64,000 bases of DNA from Levilactobacillus mulengensis (lineage in GTDB: Bacteria; Bacillota; Bacilli; Lactobacillales; Lactobacillaceae): contig NZ_RHNW01000008.1 in the NCBI RefSeq assembly GCF_003946045.1, forward strand, positions 56,669 to 120,668, written 5' to 3'. The number at the start of each line of letters is the position of its first letter. Position 1 is the first letter of the stretch. This document shows positions 1-8,351 of this stretch, piece by piece. Both the position numbers and the translations under genes were made by a program. The notes beneath the pieces are model-generated. The model made no database searches, was not told the DNA's origin, and saw only the letters and a list, made by a program, of their open reading frames with translations.

Positions 1-130
1 TCCCCTGCTATGGGGAACGGCTCCAGCCTGGGAAACGGTCTTCCGCCTCGCCTGAAAGCCTGGAAAACCACCAGTCTCCCAGGTCGTCCCGTGCTCTAAA
101 CTGAGAAAATCACTCAGTTAAGACCACCGA
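1..130. repeat. Multi-hairpin intergenic element (partial)
   Basis: No gene is visible in 1-226. The sequence is rich in hairpins: CCTGGGA at 27-33 pairs with TCCCAGG at 77-83, and AACTGAG at 99-105 pairs with CTCAGTT at 113-119. Bases 8-28 resemble the start of the hairpin cluster at 22850-22874 (a CTRTGGG..GAACG core followed by a variable stem), so this may be the inner part of a second member of that family cut by the window edge. Function unknown. Confidence 0.4.
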
Positions 131-226
131 CATAGCTGGTCCGCTTGACCTGCCTCTGGTCACTGACACTGATCACGCCTTTTCACATAATTTTAAGAAG
201 CTATTGTTCTTGTAACATCATAATCC

Positions 227-658
227 CTACCGAATGACCATCACAGAAATGGGTGCATACTTTGCCATGTAGGCCGCTTGGCTCCCGAAGTAACGGCTGA
301 CGCCCTTCTTGGCGATTGAGCCGATGACTAATAAGTCTGGTTTGACGTGGGGAATCACGTCGCGGACGATGGTTTCCCCTGGTTCGCCCTCCGCGATAAC
401 CATTTTCACGTCTGCGACACCAGCATCTTGGGCCTGCTTTTGATAGGCTTGCATGTGCGCCCGCAGCTCGTCTCGTTCCCCGTGGACGTAGTCGCTATCT
501 AAGGCTTGGTAGACGTTCATATCGTCGTGTTCCAGGACCGACACAATAATCAGTTCGGCCGCATCTCGTTTGGCTTGGTGAATGGCGTAGTCAAACGCTA
601 ATAACGCGTCTGCCGAGTCATCGACCCCCACTAAAATTCGTTTAAACGTCGTTGCCAT
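227..658 (-). CDS. Universal stress protein, UspA family
   Basis: A single Usp domain of 143 residues, the normal length. It starts with the strand-1 signature ILVGVDDS near residues 8-15 and ends with LLVIGSIAKKG...YFGSQAAYMAKYA, the region that binds ATP in ATP-binding members. The spacing of its glycines differs from the usual G-2x-G-9x-G, so ATP binding is uncertain. The ATG lies three bases after the mntH stop, so the two are almost surely co-transcribed. This links it to manganese import or to the stress conditions under which mntH is induced. It is a cytoplasmic protein of unknown client. Confidence 0.85.
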   Translation of the reverse strand: MATTFKRILVGVDDSADALLAFDYAIHQAKRDAAELIIVSVLEHDDMNVYQALDSDYVHGERDELRAHMQAYQKQAQDAGVADVKMVIAEGEPGETIVRDVIPHVKPDLLVIGSIAKKGVSRYFGSQAAYMAKYAPISVMVIR

Positions 659-661
659 GAG

Positions 662-2254
662 CTATGCCTCCTCGTTTCCTAAAGACTTCTCAGCCTTTTC
701 AGCTGCCAGTTCTGCGATTAACCGCTTGCTACCCTTATGGAGTTCTAGAATCATCCAAGCTAACAGAATAATAATGGCCGCGTCCAAAACGTAAGCAATC
801 ACATTTGCCGTGGATGTTTGGCTCGCCGTAATGGCGTTGCCGTAGAATCCTTGGATAGAAGCTGGCATGTTAATCAGGTTCAAGTAGGTCAGGGCCAGCA
901 CAGAAATCCAGCCGAGCACCTTGATCCACATCGCGTTCTTGAACCGCTTGCCCATTTCAACCGCACTGTCCGTCATCATTAACAACGGTAGCATGGAGAA
1001 TGGCAGGGCAAAGGCCAAGAAAACTTGTGAGTTGTTCATCAAATCATTTAACGCCTCATGTTCATCGATGGCACTCTTGCCACTGGTCAGCATGACACAA
1101 ATCAAGACAGGAATCACGGACAGTAGCCGGGTGACTAAGCGCCGCAACCACAATGGCATCCGCATGTGTACGAAGCCTTCCATGATAACTTGACCAGACA
1201 AGGTCCCCGTAATCGTTGAGTTTTGCCCAGAAGCTAACAAGGCAACGGCAAACAGCGTTGACAGAATCCCCGTCCGGGCCACGCCAGCCAACACCCCGTT
1301 ACTCATGGTACTGGTGTCGGACAAGGCTTGGAACAGGCCGAAGAATGATGGGTCTTTGACGGACCCACTCTTGAAGACGGCAACCCCCATGATCAACAGC
1401 AAGGCGTTCACGAAGAAAGCCAAGGTCAATTGGATGTTGGAGTCCCAGCTGGTAAATTTAACCGTCCGGGCCACGTCTTCTTCATCGTTATGATCAATTT
1501 CCCGCGTTTGCGAAATGGCTGAATGCAGGTAAAGGTTATGGGGCATAACCGTCGCCCCGATAATTCCCAAGGCCCCACTGATAGGCGTTTGTCCACCAAT
1601 GTGTGGCGTGGAAGCGACCGTCTTCATGCTAGGAATCAAGCCGCCAAAGACGCCACCCCAGTCAGGGTTAGACAAGGCGACTTCGTAAGCGAAGACCACC
1701 AGGATTACTAAAATCAGGCAAACTACGATGGCTTCAATCTTCCGGAAGCCAATCTTGGTCAGCAACAATAAGAGCAAAACATCTAACACCGTGATAAACA
1801 CGGCAATGACCAATGGAATGTGGAACAGCAGATATAAGGCAATTGCGGCCCCAATAACTTCCGCAATATCCGTTGCCATAATGGCAAACTCCGTCATGAT
1901 CCACAGCACGATGCCGAGGGACTTGCTGGTCCGCGCCCGAATGGCTTGGGCCAAGTCCATTTGACTCACGATACCAAGTTTAGCCGCCATGTATTGCAGT
2001 AACATCGCGATCAAACTTGAAATCAAGATAATCGACATTAATAAGTATTGGAAATTTTGCCCACCAGTGATGGACGTTGACCAGTTACCTGGATCCATGT
2101 AACCGACCGCAACTAACGCACCAGGCCCGGAGTACATAAATAGTGTTTTCCAGAACCCTTTCCCCTTTGGTACTTTAACGGTACCGTTAATCTCTTCAAG
2201 TGACCGCCCATTGGCATATTCAATGAGTTTGTGCTTCTTTGGTGTATCACTCAA
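662..2254 (-). CDS. mntH: Nramp-family Mn2+/H+ symporter MntH
   Basis: A divalent metal (Mn2+) proton symporter of the inner membrane. The Nramp signatures are visible: DPGNW in helix 1 near residue 56, which coordinates the metal, and MPHNLYLHS in helix 6. About 11 hydrophobic segments follow. At about 530 residues it is longer than the roughly 410-residue E. coli protein, with an N-terminal cytoplasmic extension and a longer C-terminus, as in lactobacilli. I place the start at the TTG at 2254, eight bases after GGGGG. An in-frame TTG at 2260 is too close to that site. A promoter and a candidate MntR operator lie just upstream, and uspA follows in the same operon. Confidence 0.93.
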   Translation of the reverse strand: MSDTPKKHKLIEYANGRSLEEINGTVKVPKGKGFWKTLFMYSGPGALVAVGYMDPGNWSTSITGGQNFQYLLMSIILISSLIAMLLQYMAAKLGIVSQMDLAQAIRARTSKSLGIVLWIMTEFAIMATDIAEVIGAAIALYLLFHIPLVIAVFITVLDVLLLLLLTKIGFRKIEAIVVCLILVILVVFAYEVALSNPDWGGVFGGLIPSMKTVASTPHIGGQTPISGALGIIGATVMPHNLYLHSAISQTREIDHNDEEDVARTVKFTSWDSNIQLTLAFFVNALLLIMGVAVFKSGSVKDPSFFGLFQALSDTSTMSNGVLAGVARTGILSTLFAVALLASGQNSTITGTLSGQVIMEGFVHMRMPLWLRRLVTRLLSVIPVLICVMLTSGKSAIDEHEALNDLMNNSQVFLAFALPFSMLPLLMMTDSAVEMGKRFKNAMWIKVLGWISVLALTYLNLINMPASIQGFYGNAITASQTSTANVIAYVLDAAIIILLAWMILELHKGSKRLIAELAAEKAEKSLGNEEA

Positions 2255-2287
2255 AATCAAGACCCCCTTCTGTTTCCTACAAGGCCC

Positions 2288-2337
2288 ATTGTACCGTAAA
2301 GTTTACTTAAATCAAATAGAAATTTAGGGTGACTTAA
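2288..2337 (-). promoter_or_regulatory. mntH promoter and candidate MntR operator
   Basis: On the minus strand, TTTGAT (2311-2316) and TACAAT (2288-2293) are separated by 17 bp, a good sigma-A promoter. Just upstream of the -35, at 2324-2337, sits the imperfect palindrome TTAGGGTGACTTAA. A near-identical TTAGGGGCACTTAA occurs in front of the divergent mntR-like gene (2603-2616). The shared motif is likely the operator of that regulator. The rest of 2261-2646 is A+T-rich and holds no gene. Confidence 0.6.
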
Positions 2338-2590
2338 CTTTAAAATGTGAACTTGTTAATAATAATATTCGTAATTTAAGCGGTTTCATCCCCGGCCTTT
2401 CGCTACTGAATTTAGTGAACTTAATAAGTGAAATCCATCGAAAAGTTTTTTTGGTTCACAAAACTTTTGAACGATAAATGCCGTTAATCAGGCATTTTAT
2501 TCTAAAATTGTTATTTAAAGCCATCAAAATTTTTATGACTGAACAGAAAGATTTGCAACTTTCGACCGTTACCAGTAGAATTTAAACTAG

Positions 2591-2616
2591 TAAAATAAAT
2601 TTTTAGGGGCACTTAA
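2591..2616 (+). promoter_or_regulatory. mntR-like promoter -10 and operator
   Basis: TAAAAT at 2591-2596 is a plausible -10 box. It is followed directly by TTAGGGGCACTTAA at 2603-2616, the second copy of the motif found at mntH. Binding here would cover the transcription start, which suggests autorepression. The -35 is weak. Confidence 0.45.
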
Positions 2617-2646
2617 CTATTTTCAATTCACTGGGGAGTTGATTGG

Positions 2647-3312
2647 ATGTCGAACCATCAAAATACTTATTTAAAAATCATCGCGGAGTGTAGCTTTGCC
2701 CGCGCTCGTGTCAGCAATAAACAGATTATTCACTTCGCCAACGTGACTCCGGCCACAGTCACTGAGACGACCCGCCAACTACAGGCGCAGGGGCTCGTCC
2801 ATCGGCGCCGCTATACAGGGGTGACGCTGACCGAACAGGGTAAGGCTGTCGCCGGCCACTTACTCTACGCTTACCGATTGTGCGAGGTCTTTTGTGATCA
2901 GCAGTTACACCTGCCGCTCGCGCAGATTCCAGCACAAGCCTGGCAAATGGCTGATGCCTTAACCCCCGTCACAGTGAGTGCGCTGGCCGAGTACCTCGAC
3001 CATCCACAGCGGAGTCCCTTTGGCGGCCTGCTGGATTCGACGGCCCTGCCAGACGATAGCCACATTACCCGTCTCAGCGACGTACCAGTGGCGACAACGG
3101 TCACGCTGACCGGCTACCTGGAAACGGCTAATTTGGTGGCTTACGTCGATCACCTAGCCCTGCCGTTGAATGTGCCAGTTACGATTGTCGCACGTGATGA
3201 GGAGCTACATCTGCTCTATCTACAGTTGCCGGATGACCGGGAAGTGACCGTGAACGCGCTGGTGGCCACGTACCTGTATACGGTGCCGGTCATGGCTTCG
3301 GTTGGGCGTTAG
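2647..3312 (+). CDS. DtxR/MntR-family regulator with degenerate metal site
   Basis: A 221-residue, three-domain DtxR-type repressor. A winged helix occupies about residues 1-65 (TPATVTETTRQLQAQGLV as recognition helix, then the wing RRRYTGVTLTEQG). A helical dimerisation domain follows at about 70-130, and a C-terminal SH3/FeoA-like domain at about 145-215 (LSDVPVATTVTL). Divergent from mntH, with a shared palindrome at both promoters, it is the likely manganese-uptake regulator. Aligned by eye to B. subtilis MntR, the six metal ligands (D8, E11, H77, E99, E102, H103) read T, K, Y, W, A, D. Metal sensing by the usual site therefore looks lost. Confidence 0.8.
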   Translation: MSNHQNTYLKIIAECSFARARVSNKQIIHFANVTPATVTETTRQLQAQGLVHRRRYTGVTLTEQGKAVAGHLLYAYRLCEVFCDQQLHLPLAQIPAQAWQMADALTPVTVSALAEYLDHPQRSPFGGLLDSTALPDDSHITRLSDVPVATTVTLTGYLETANLVAYVDHLALPLNVPVTIVARDEELHLLYLQLPDDREVTVNALVATYLYTVPVMASVGR

Positions 3313-3330
3313 CGATTAGAATACATTAAA

Positions 3331-3377
3331 GGCAGCGGACACGACTTTAGAAACTACGCCGTGCCTGCTGTCTTTTT
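3331..3377 (+). terminator. Terminator of the mntR-like gene
   Basis: GGCAGCGGACACGAC (3331-3345) pairs with GCCGTGCCTGCTGTC (3358-3372), with a few G-U pairs, and is followed by TTTTT. Confidence 0.75.
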
Positions 3378-3441
3378 GATTGTGTCTTGTTATAGGAATA
3401 AAATAAAAAATGTAGTTTCAAAACTCAGTGAATCATTCAAG

Positions 3442-3777
3442 CTACTTATCCCAAAGGATACGCCGGATATGCCTAGTATTTATGCAAACTAATTTTTTTA
3501 CTCGAACAGCGTATATTGGCACACCTGCAGGACCTGCCGAAAAATTGATGTTTACGCCATAACAAGTTAATTTATTATTACCCGATTGTAGTTTACTATC
3601 AGCTCGTGACATAACTTTTGGGAACGCAAACATAGAAGCAATTGGATGACCGTTCTTTAATACATACAAGCGAACCGCATTTTGAGGTGAATACGGAATA
3701 ACTGTTACAACAGTTGTAGCGCTCCATACAACTGCAAAGAGCAAAAACATTAGGATAGTTCTTTTTCTTTTCTTCAA
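3442..3777 (-). CDS. Small membrane-anchored protein, paralogue 1
   Basis: About 111 residues. A lysine/arginine-rich N-terminus is followed by one hydrophobic helix (residues 8-28), then a short extracytoplasmic domain. It belongs to a local family defined by the motif NAVRL-x-x-L-x-x-GHP-x-A just after the helix. Further members are at 3855, 4124, 5312 and 5736. I chose the TTG at 3777 because GGGGGA lies seven bases upstream; an ATG at 3801 has no binding site. Function is unknown. The signal-anchor topology suggests a cell-surface role. I do not recognise the family. Confidence 0.6.
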   Translation of the reverse strand: MKKRKRTILMFLLFAVVWSATTVVTVIPYSPQNAVRLYVLKNGHPIASMFAFPKVMSRADSKLQSGNNKLTCYGVNINFSAGPAGVPIYAVRVKKLVCINTRHIRRILWDK

Positions 3778-3854
3778 ATAACTTCCCCCAGACACACCCA
3801 TTTTAATTAACCTATGCCTTACTTATCGCCAAGCCAAGTCTTGCGGATCCCTCT

Positions 3855-4099
3855 TTACGGTCCAACCGCATAGGCAGGCGCCGCAACATATTTATCATAG
3901 AAATGATTCTTAGAAACCTTATGTACCACTACAACGTCCACGTCTGCGCTTTCTGTAGAAAAAGGCACATTGATTTGATAATGTAGCTGACTCTTGTTGC
4001 CACTGTAGTACTTAATTTCTGATTTAGGCAGCTTGCTGGGCCCGGAAAGCACAGCCGCAAACGGATACCCGCTTTGCAAAATACACAGTCTGACGGCAT
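3855..4099 (-). pseudogene. 5'-truncated copy of the paralogue at 5736
   Basis: The frame encodes the last roughly 80 residues of the family, almost identical to the gene at 5736-6095 in both DNA and protein. It begins at NAVRL, directly after an in-frame TAG, so the membrane helix and start are missing. The sequence upstream (4100-4123) is unrelated. This is a duplication remnant. Confidence 0.75.
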
Positions 4100-4123
4100 T
4101 CTAGCTTCAAGTTGAAATGAAAT

Positions 4124-4465
4124 TCAATCAACACTGTGGACCACATGTGTTCTGTACATATGTGAACCATGAGCTGGCTCACTCATGGCCACTGTGTTAA
4201 TATTTATCCAACCATTTGATGCATCAAATGGCGTCCTAACTTCATAATATCTCCACTCTTTGCCACCAGAATAGCCCAGAGAATCATCTCCACTCAGTCT
4301 CTTAGGATCCTCAGTCAATGCAATAATCGGATGTCCATTCTTTAGAATCACAAAACGCACTGCTTTTTGTGGAGTATCAGGTAACAGGGCTCTTATAAAA
4401 ACAATAATCACTATGGAAGTGATAACTACCAAAAAAATCAATAATTTCAACAATCTTTTTTTCAT
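4124..4465 (-). CDS. Small membrane-anchored protein, paralogue 2
   Basis: About 113 residues: a positive N-terminus (MKKRLLK), one strongly hydrophobic helix (residues 6-26), the family motif KAVRFVILKNGHPIIAL, and then a short, probably beta-rich domain ending in a His-rich tail. The ATG at 4465 is preceded by GGGAGG at good spacing, while the ATG at 4489 is not. Function is unknown. It is an intact member of the array at 3442-6095 and is likely exposed on the outer face of the membrane. Confidence 0.65.
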   Translation of the reverse strand: MKKRLLKLLIFLVVITSIVIIVFIRALLPDTPQKAVRFVILKNGHPIIALTEDPKRLSGDDSLGYSGGKEWRYYEVRTPFDASNGWININTVAMSEPAHGSHMYRTHVVHSVD

Positions 4466-4511
4466 AAAGACCTCCCTGATAATTTTCACAATAACTTAAT
4501 GAATTCCCATT

Positions 4512-4880
4512 TTAATAATACGATAATTCCGGATTCTTCCATTTCCTTGACGCGCGACCTTTATTTGCATCCCTCAAGGGCTTTCTAATGTGACTTGTAG
4601 AATGGGCAGTATAGCGCAGTCTCTTACTAGATGTACTATAAACAGTCGCCATATGAAACCATCCGTTTTTTCGATTCCAAAATTGAATGACGTCACCTCG
4701 CGATGCATGTCTATTAATGGTACTTTGGTGTCTAGAAGTATAATGTTTTCTGTGCTTAACTTGTGTAAAGTACTTCCAAAACATTTGTACAGCCGTCCAA
4801 GTAGATGTGTACTTACGGTCTTTGTACGAAGCGTCATTGTAATAATGAATACCACAATTTAACGTTTTCACTTCTGCCAT
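4512..4880 (-). CDS. Amidase_6-like domain protein, apparently lacking its N-terminus
   Basis: 122 residues. The pattern W-T-A-V..F..YF, then RGDVIQFWN, FHMATVYS and Y-TAHS-x-H-x-x-KPL resembles the C-terminal two thirds of the Amidase_6 (CHAP/NlpC-like) family, including the probable catalytic His in FHMA. The N-terminal segment that usually carries the catalytic Cys is not present. The only early Cys is in LNCGIHYYND. The start has a weak ribosome site (AAAGATGG). It may be a remnant of a secreted cell-wall or toxin-type amidase. The family call is by eye only. Confidence 0.4.
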   Translation of the reverse strand: MAEVKTLNCGIHYYNDASYKDRKYTSTWTAVQMFWKYFTQVKHRKHYTSRHQSTINRHASRGDVIQFWNRKNGWFHMATVYSTSSKRLRYTAHSTSHIRKPLRDANKGRASRKWKNPELSYY

Positions 4881-4903
4881 TTAATCCATCTTTAACCCGT
4901 TAT

Positions 4904-5173
4904 CTAACTCAAAAATCCAAAATAGATAACCATCCCCAGCACCATGAGACTGAAACTAATAATCGCGAATCGTCTTTGATTTAAAAATGAACAGATCGTA
5001 AATGCCAGCGCAAAGACTGTGGTTATCCCCCACACCCAATTATTAATTGGGGAAGCTGCCTGAGCGGAAATGGCTTCCTCATTTATCATGTAACCTAGAA
5101 TACAAAATGCCGTAACTATGAGCCCAACGAATCCAAATAATTTCATGGGTATTTGCTTATTACGCAATATCAT
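4904..5173 (-). CDS. Small membrane protein, three predicted helices
   Basis: About 89 residues with hydrophobic segments at roughly 10-28, 40-58 and 65-86. The ATG at 5173 follows GGGGAGAAGGG and is preferred over an upstream in-frame ATG at 5224. It ends 23 bp before the amidase-like gene and was probably co-transcribed with it. No family recognised. An immunity-like role for the neighbouring amidase fragment is conceivable but unsupported. Confidence 0.55.
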   Translation of the reverse strand: MILRNKQIPMKLFGFVGLIVTAFCILGYMINEEAISAQAASPINNWVWGITTVFALAFTICSFLNQRRFAIISFSLMVLGMVIYFGFLS

Positions 5174-5311
5174 CCCTTCTCCCCAACCATTCCATATGCA
5201 TTTTAGTCCATTTCTTAAAATCACTAATCACGGCACTCATCAACCTTGCTTCCCTTTTCTGATAACACGCTACTTGTCAGCTAGACCGCATTCGCAATGT
5301 ATGTTGCTTTA

Positions 5312-5606
5312 TTAAAATGGACTATTGCCACCCATCTTCGATACACTCAGCATGCTGACATCTCCTCCTGCGAGGTAAGATTCAAATGGCTTTACGCTAT
5401 AAATGACACCTGCTGTTTCCTTTCGTACGATAGTCGGCGTGTCTTTCACAGCTAATCTAGTCGGATTTGCTACAATAGTCGACTTCAAGCTTAAATTCTC
5501 TACCATTCGTAATCGAACGGCATTTTTCGATGAAAATGGTATCACAAAAGCTCCTACCACAAGTAAGAAGCATTATAGAAAAAAGTATAATGATTTTTGA
5601 AAGCAA
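5312..5606 (-). pseudogene. Frameshifted paralogue of the small membrane-anchored family
   Basis: From 5560 the frame encodes VVGAFVIPFSSKNAVRLRMV and a divergent C-terminal domain, clearly a family member. The membrane helix (LLSKIIILFSIMLLT) is encoded just upstream in another frame, and the downstream frame meets a TAA there. A one-base indel near 5561-5565 restores a continuous protein. A GTG at 5560 could still start a helix-truncated product, so this is either a pseudogene or a soluble remnant. Confidence 0.6.
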
Positions 5607-5735
5607 TCTGGTTAAAATAATTACATCTCCTAGCACAATTCACAGGGAACAGTCTATCTAAGTGCCATATATGTATGAAAACTGAGCGAATACACTGAAA
5701 AGTGTTCCATATTCGCAAAATCTATTGATCTTTCT

Positions 5736-6095
5736 TTACGGTCCAACCGCATAGGAAGGCGTCGCAACATATTTATTATAGAAATGGTTTTTAGAAACCC
5801 TATGTACCACTACAACGTCCACGTCGGCGCTTTCCGTAGCAAAAGGCACATTAATTTGATAATGTAACTGACTCTTGTTGCCACTGTAGTACTTAATTTC
5901 TGATTTAGGCAACTTGCTGGGCCCTGAAAGCACAGCCGCAAACGGATGCCCGCTTTGTAAAATACACAGTCTAACGGCATTGCTTGGGATAAATGGCGTA
6001 AACGTCAGAAGCAAAACCAACAATACCACTATCATCTCCAACCAGCTAACAGGCTTTTTGATCCACTGCTTAATGTTATCGTGCATACCACTCAC
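5736..6095 (-). CDS. Small membrane-anchored protein, paralogue 3
   Basis: About 119 residues: a short cytoplasmic N-terminus, one long hydrophobic helix (residues 17-36), the motif NAVRLCILQSGHPFAAVL, then a domain ending in YNKYVATPSYAVGP. AAGGA precedes the GTG at 6095. An in-frame TTG at 6098 and ATG at 6086 are alternatives. It is the apparent parent of the truncated copy at 3855-4099. Function unknown, probably extracytoplasmic. Confidence 0.6.
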   Translation of the reverse strand: MSGMHDNIKQWIKKPVSWLEMIVVLLVLLLTFTPFIPSNAVRLCILQSGHPFAAVLSGPSKLPKSEIKYYSGNKSQLHYQINVPFATESADVDVVVVHRVSKNHFYNKYVATPSYAVGP

Positions 6096-6449
6096 CAACT
6101 TTCCTTATATTTTTGTATTTCATACGCATCAGTGCTCACTCACACATCTTCTATCATGGCTATTATTAAGCGGCTTGATTTCAAGGATAAGCCTAATGTC
6201 AAGCATAGTAAATACCTTTCCTATTTTTACAACTAATAGTTATAGCTAAAAACCATTTAACTCACTAATTTCACAAAAACAGCCGCTTTCGCCAGAACTT
6301 CCAGCGAAAACGACTATTTTAAATAACATTCATATCCATCGTGGTCATTTCACAACCACCCACTCATCCTCGGCCCCTAACCTGAGGCCACCCACAAGAA
6401 CGACTGCTGGTCGTGCAATAACATGCGATGCTTCTATTCTAACTAGCGA
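6096..6449. other. A+T-rich spacer without a gene
   Basis: This gap separates the small-protein island from the nhaC-like gene. I see no credible open frame or strong hairpin. A short stem, ACGACTG/CTGGTCGT near 6401, is too small to call. Confidence 0.5.
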
Positions 6450-7892
6450 TTAACGCCCGTCAGCGGCCATTGAGGCAGCCGTGGCGCTTTGATCATCAGA
6501 TGATGGCAACCGCTTCAGACCAACGCCAGTGAACCCACTGAGGATGGAGAAGACAGGTGAGAAGAGACTGAAGAAACAGAATGGCAGGTAAGCCAACGTG
6601 GAGACGCCCAACGTGTTGGCAGCGAAGACGGCAGCAACCCCCCAAGGAATCAAGTAGTTGATGACGGTCCCACCATCTTCCAAGACCCGGCTCAAGGCCA
6701 AGTTGTCTAATCCCCGGTCGTTAAAGGTTTGCTTGAACGCCTTCCCCGGTAAGATCACGGAGAGGTATTGTTCCCCAACGAAGATGTTCACGCCAATCCC
6801 GGAAAGGATAGCGGCGGTAACTAAGGAACCAGAACTCTTTAAACGCTTAGCCAATGGCACCATGGCCGTTTGGATGATGTTAAACTGCATCAGGAGGCCA
6901 CCTAAGGTCAGCGTCAAGATAATCAAGGAGACCGTCGCCATCATGGCGCTAATCCCACCACGGCTCAGTAACGCATCAACACTGGCGTTACCCGTCTTAG
7001 AAACGAATCCAGATTCAATCATGGTAGCGACACTACTAATTGACGTTGAAGGCTTTTCGATGAATAACATCACGATCCCTAAACCAACGTTTAACAACAA
7101 CGTTTCAATGGCTGGGATTTTCCGCCAAGCACAGACGAACATCACGATGATTGGTAAAGCCGCCCACCAAGTAATGGAGAAGTTGGCGTTTAACGTGGCC
7201 ACAGTCGCATTGATCTTACCCATGGCGTTGCTATCAGATGCCCCGGTCCCCAGAATAAAGTAGAGAATCAAGGAAACAAAGAATGCGGGAATCGTGGACC
7301 ACATTAAGTTTTTGATGTGGGCAAATAATTCGGATTCAGCGATGGCTGATGCCAGGTTCGTGGAATCAGACAGCGGTGAAGTCTTGTCACCGAAGATAGC
7401 TCCGGAGATGATGGCCCCAGCGACTAATGCGGGGTTGAAGCCCATCGTGGTCCCCATCCCAAACAAAGCAATCCCAATCGTGGAGATGATGGTGAAGGCA
7501 CTCCCGATGGACGTCCCAACGATGGCACAGACCAGGAAGACGGATGGTACGAACCATTGCGCCGAGATTAAATGGAACCCGAAGACCATCATAGATGGAA
7601 TGATTCCAGCGGCGATCCAGACACTGATCAAGGCCCCAATCAACAGGAAAATGAAGATGGGAATGATCCCGGTCTTGATGCCTTCAGTGATCCCGCCGTG
7701 GATGGTATCCCAATCGGCGCCGCGGACCTTCGCCCACAGAATCACTAACGCGATAACTAACAGAACCGGCGTCGTTGGGGAAAGCCCAAATTTGATAACA
7801 CCGAGACCCATGATGGCTAACATTGCTAATAAAATAATAATGGCTTCGCCGAAACTAACCGGCTTGTGACTCTTGTTGGATTGTTCTTTCAT
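6450..7892 (-). CDS. NhaC-family Na+/H+ antiporter or amino-acid transporter
   Basis: A 480-residue polytopic membrane protein with about 12 helices. The NhaC family signature SGAIFGDKTSPLSDSTNLAS is at about residues 163-182. The family contains true Na+/H+ antiporters and also amino-acid carriers. Members preceded by T-boxes, such as the YheL and LysW types, are predicted to move tyrosine or lysine. The T-box leader here, with a likely UAC specifier, favours a tyrosine-responsive transporter over a pure ion antiporter. It is a monocistronic gene. Confidence 0.85.
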   Translation of the reverse strand: MKEQSNKSHKPVSFGEAIIILLAMLAIMGLGVIKFGLSPTTPVLLVIALVILWAKVRGADWDTIHGGITEGIKTGIIPIFIFLLIGALISVWIAAGIIPSMMVFGFHLISAQWFVPSVFLVCAIVGTSIGSAFTIISTIGIALFGMGTTMGFNPALVAGAIISGAIFGDKTSPLSDSTNLASAIAESELFAHIKNLMWSTIPAFFVSLILYFILGTGASDSNAMGKINATVATLNANFSITWWAALPIIVMFVCAWRKIPAIETLLLNVGLGIVMLFIEKPSTSISSVATMIESGFVSKTGNASVDALLSRGGISAMMATVSLIILTLTLGGLLMQFNIIQTAMVPLAKRLKSSGSLVTAAILSGIGVNIFVGEQYLSVILPGKAFKQTFNDRGLDNLALSRVLEDGGTVINYLIPWGVAAVFAANTLGVSTLAYLPFCFFSLFSPVFSILSGFTGVGLKRLPSSDDQSATAASMAADGR

Positions 7893-7930
7893 AAAAATCG
7901 CTCCCTCTTATTTGCCAAGTTTTATGTAAT

Positions 7931-8192
7931 AAAAAAATCGTCTCCGCTGCAACTATGCAACAGGGACGATTAAGACTAAACCGTGGTACCACCCAACTTG
8001 AGCCACTGGTTCTAGCCCCAGTAACTCCACTCTCTAGAAGGTAACGGTTCTAGTCATTCTCCGCCTGGCGTACCAGGACATTCCACTGTATTTCATCGTA
8101 ATCACCCTGATCGGTTCGCAGCAACCACCGACTTTCTGACACTCAGATGACACGCTACTTGGTAATGGAAATTAGCGTTCTGTATTTGATTG
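7931..8192 (-). ncRNA. T-box leader of the nhaC-like gene
   Basis: On the minus strand the T-box GGGTGGTACCACGG lies at 7981-7994. It is followed by a terminator hairpin (7931-7970, ATCGTC.../...GACGAT) with a seven-T run. Upstream, stem I contains GATGAAATACAGT. By comparison with other leaders the specifier is probably UAC (tyrosine) followed by A. The leader should read through when uncharged tRNA binds and so induce the transporter during amino-acid starvation. T-box identity is firm; the specifier is inferred. Confidence 0.88.
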
Positions 8193-8198
8193 ACTTTG

Positions 8199-8227
8199 AT
8201 ACTATCACGACGACAGATACCCGTCAA
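8199..8227 (-). promoter_or_regulatory. Promoter of the nhaC T-box transcript
   Basis: TTGACG (8222-8227) and TAGTAT (8199-8204) on the minus strand are separated by exactly 17 bp, placing the start of the leader near 8192. Confidence 0.75.
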
Positions 8228-8351
8228 CCTCTAATTTAATTTTAATCTTAATGGTTGGTCGTTGAATCCGGTGCGTCCGTTGACTTTAACGGCGATTTCA
8301 AAAAAATTAATTAATTTTTCCACCATCAAATTCAGGTGTTCTCAGCAAACG

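Noticed and set aside
4512..5173. Amidase-like fragment plus membrane protein as toxin-immunity pair
   Set aside because: The amidase lacks its catalytic N-terminal part and nothing shows that the membrane protein is an immunity factor.
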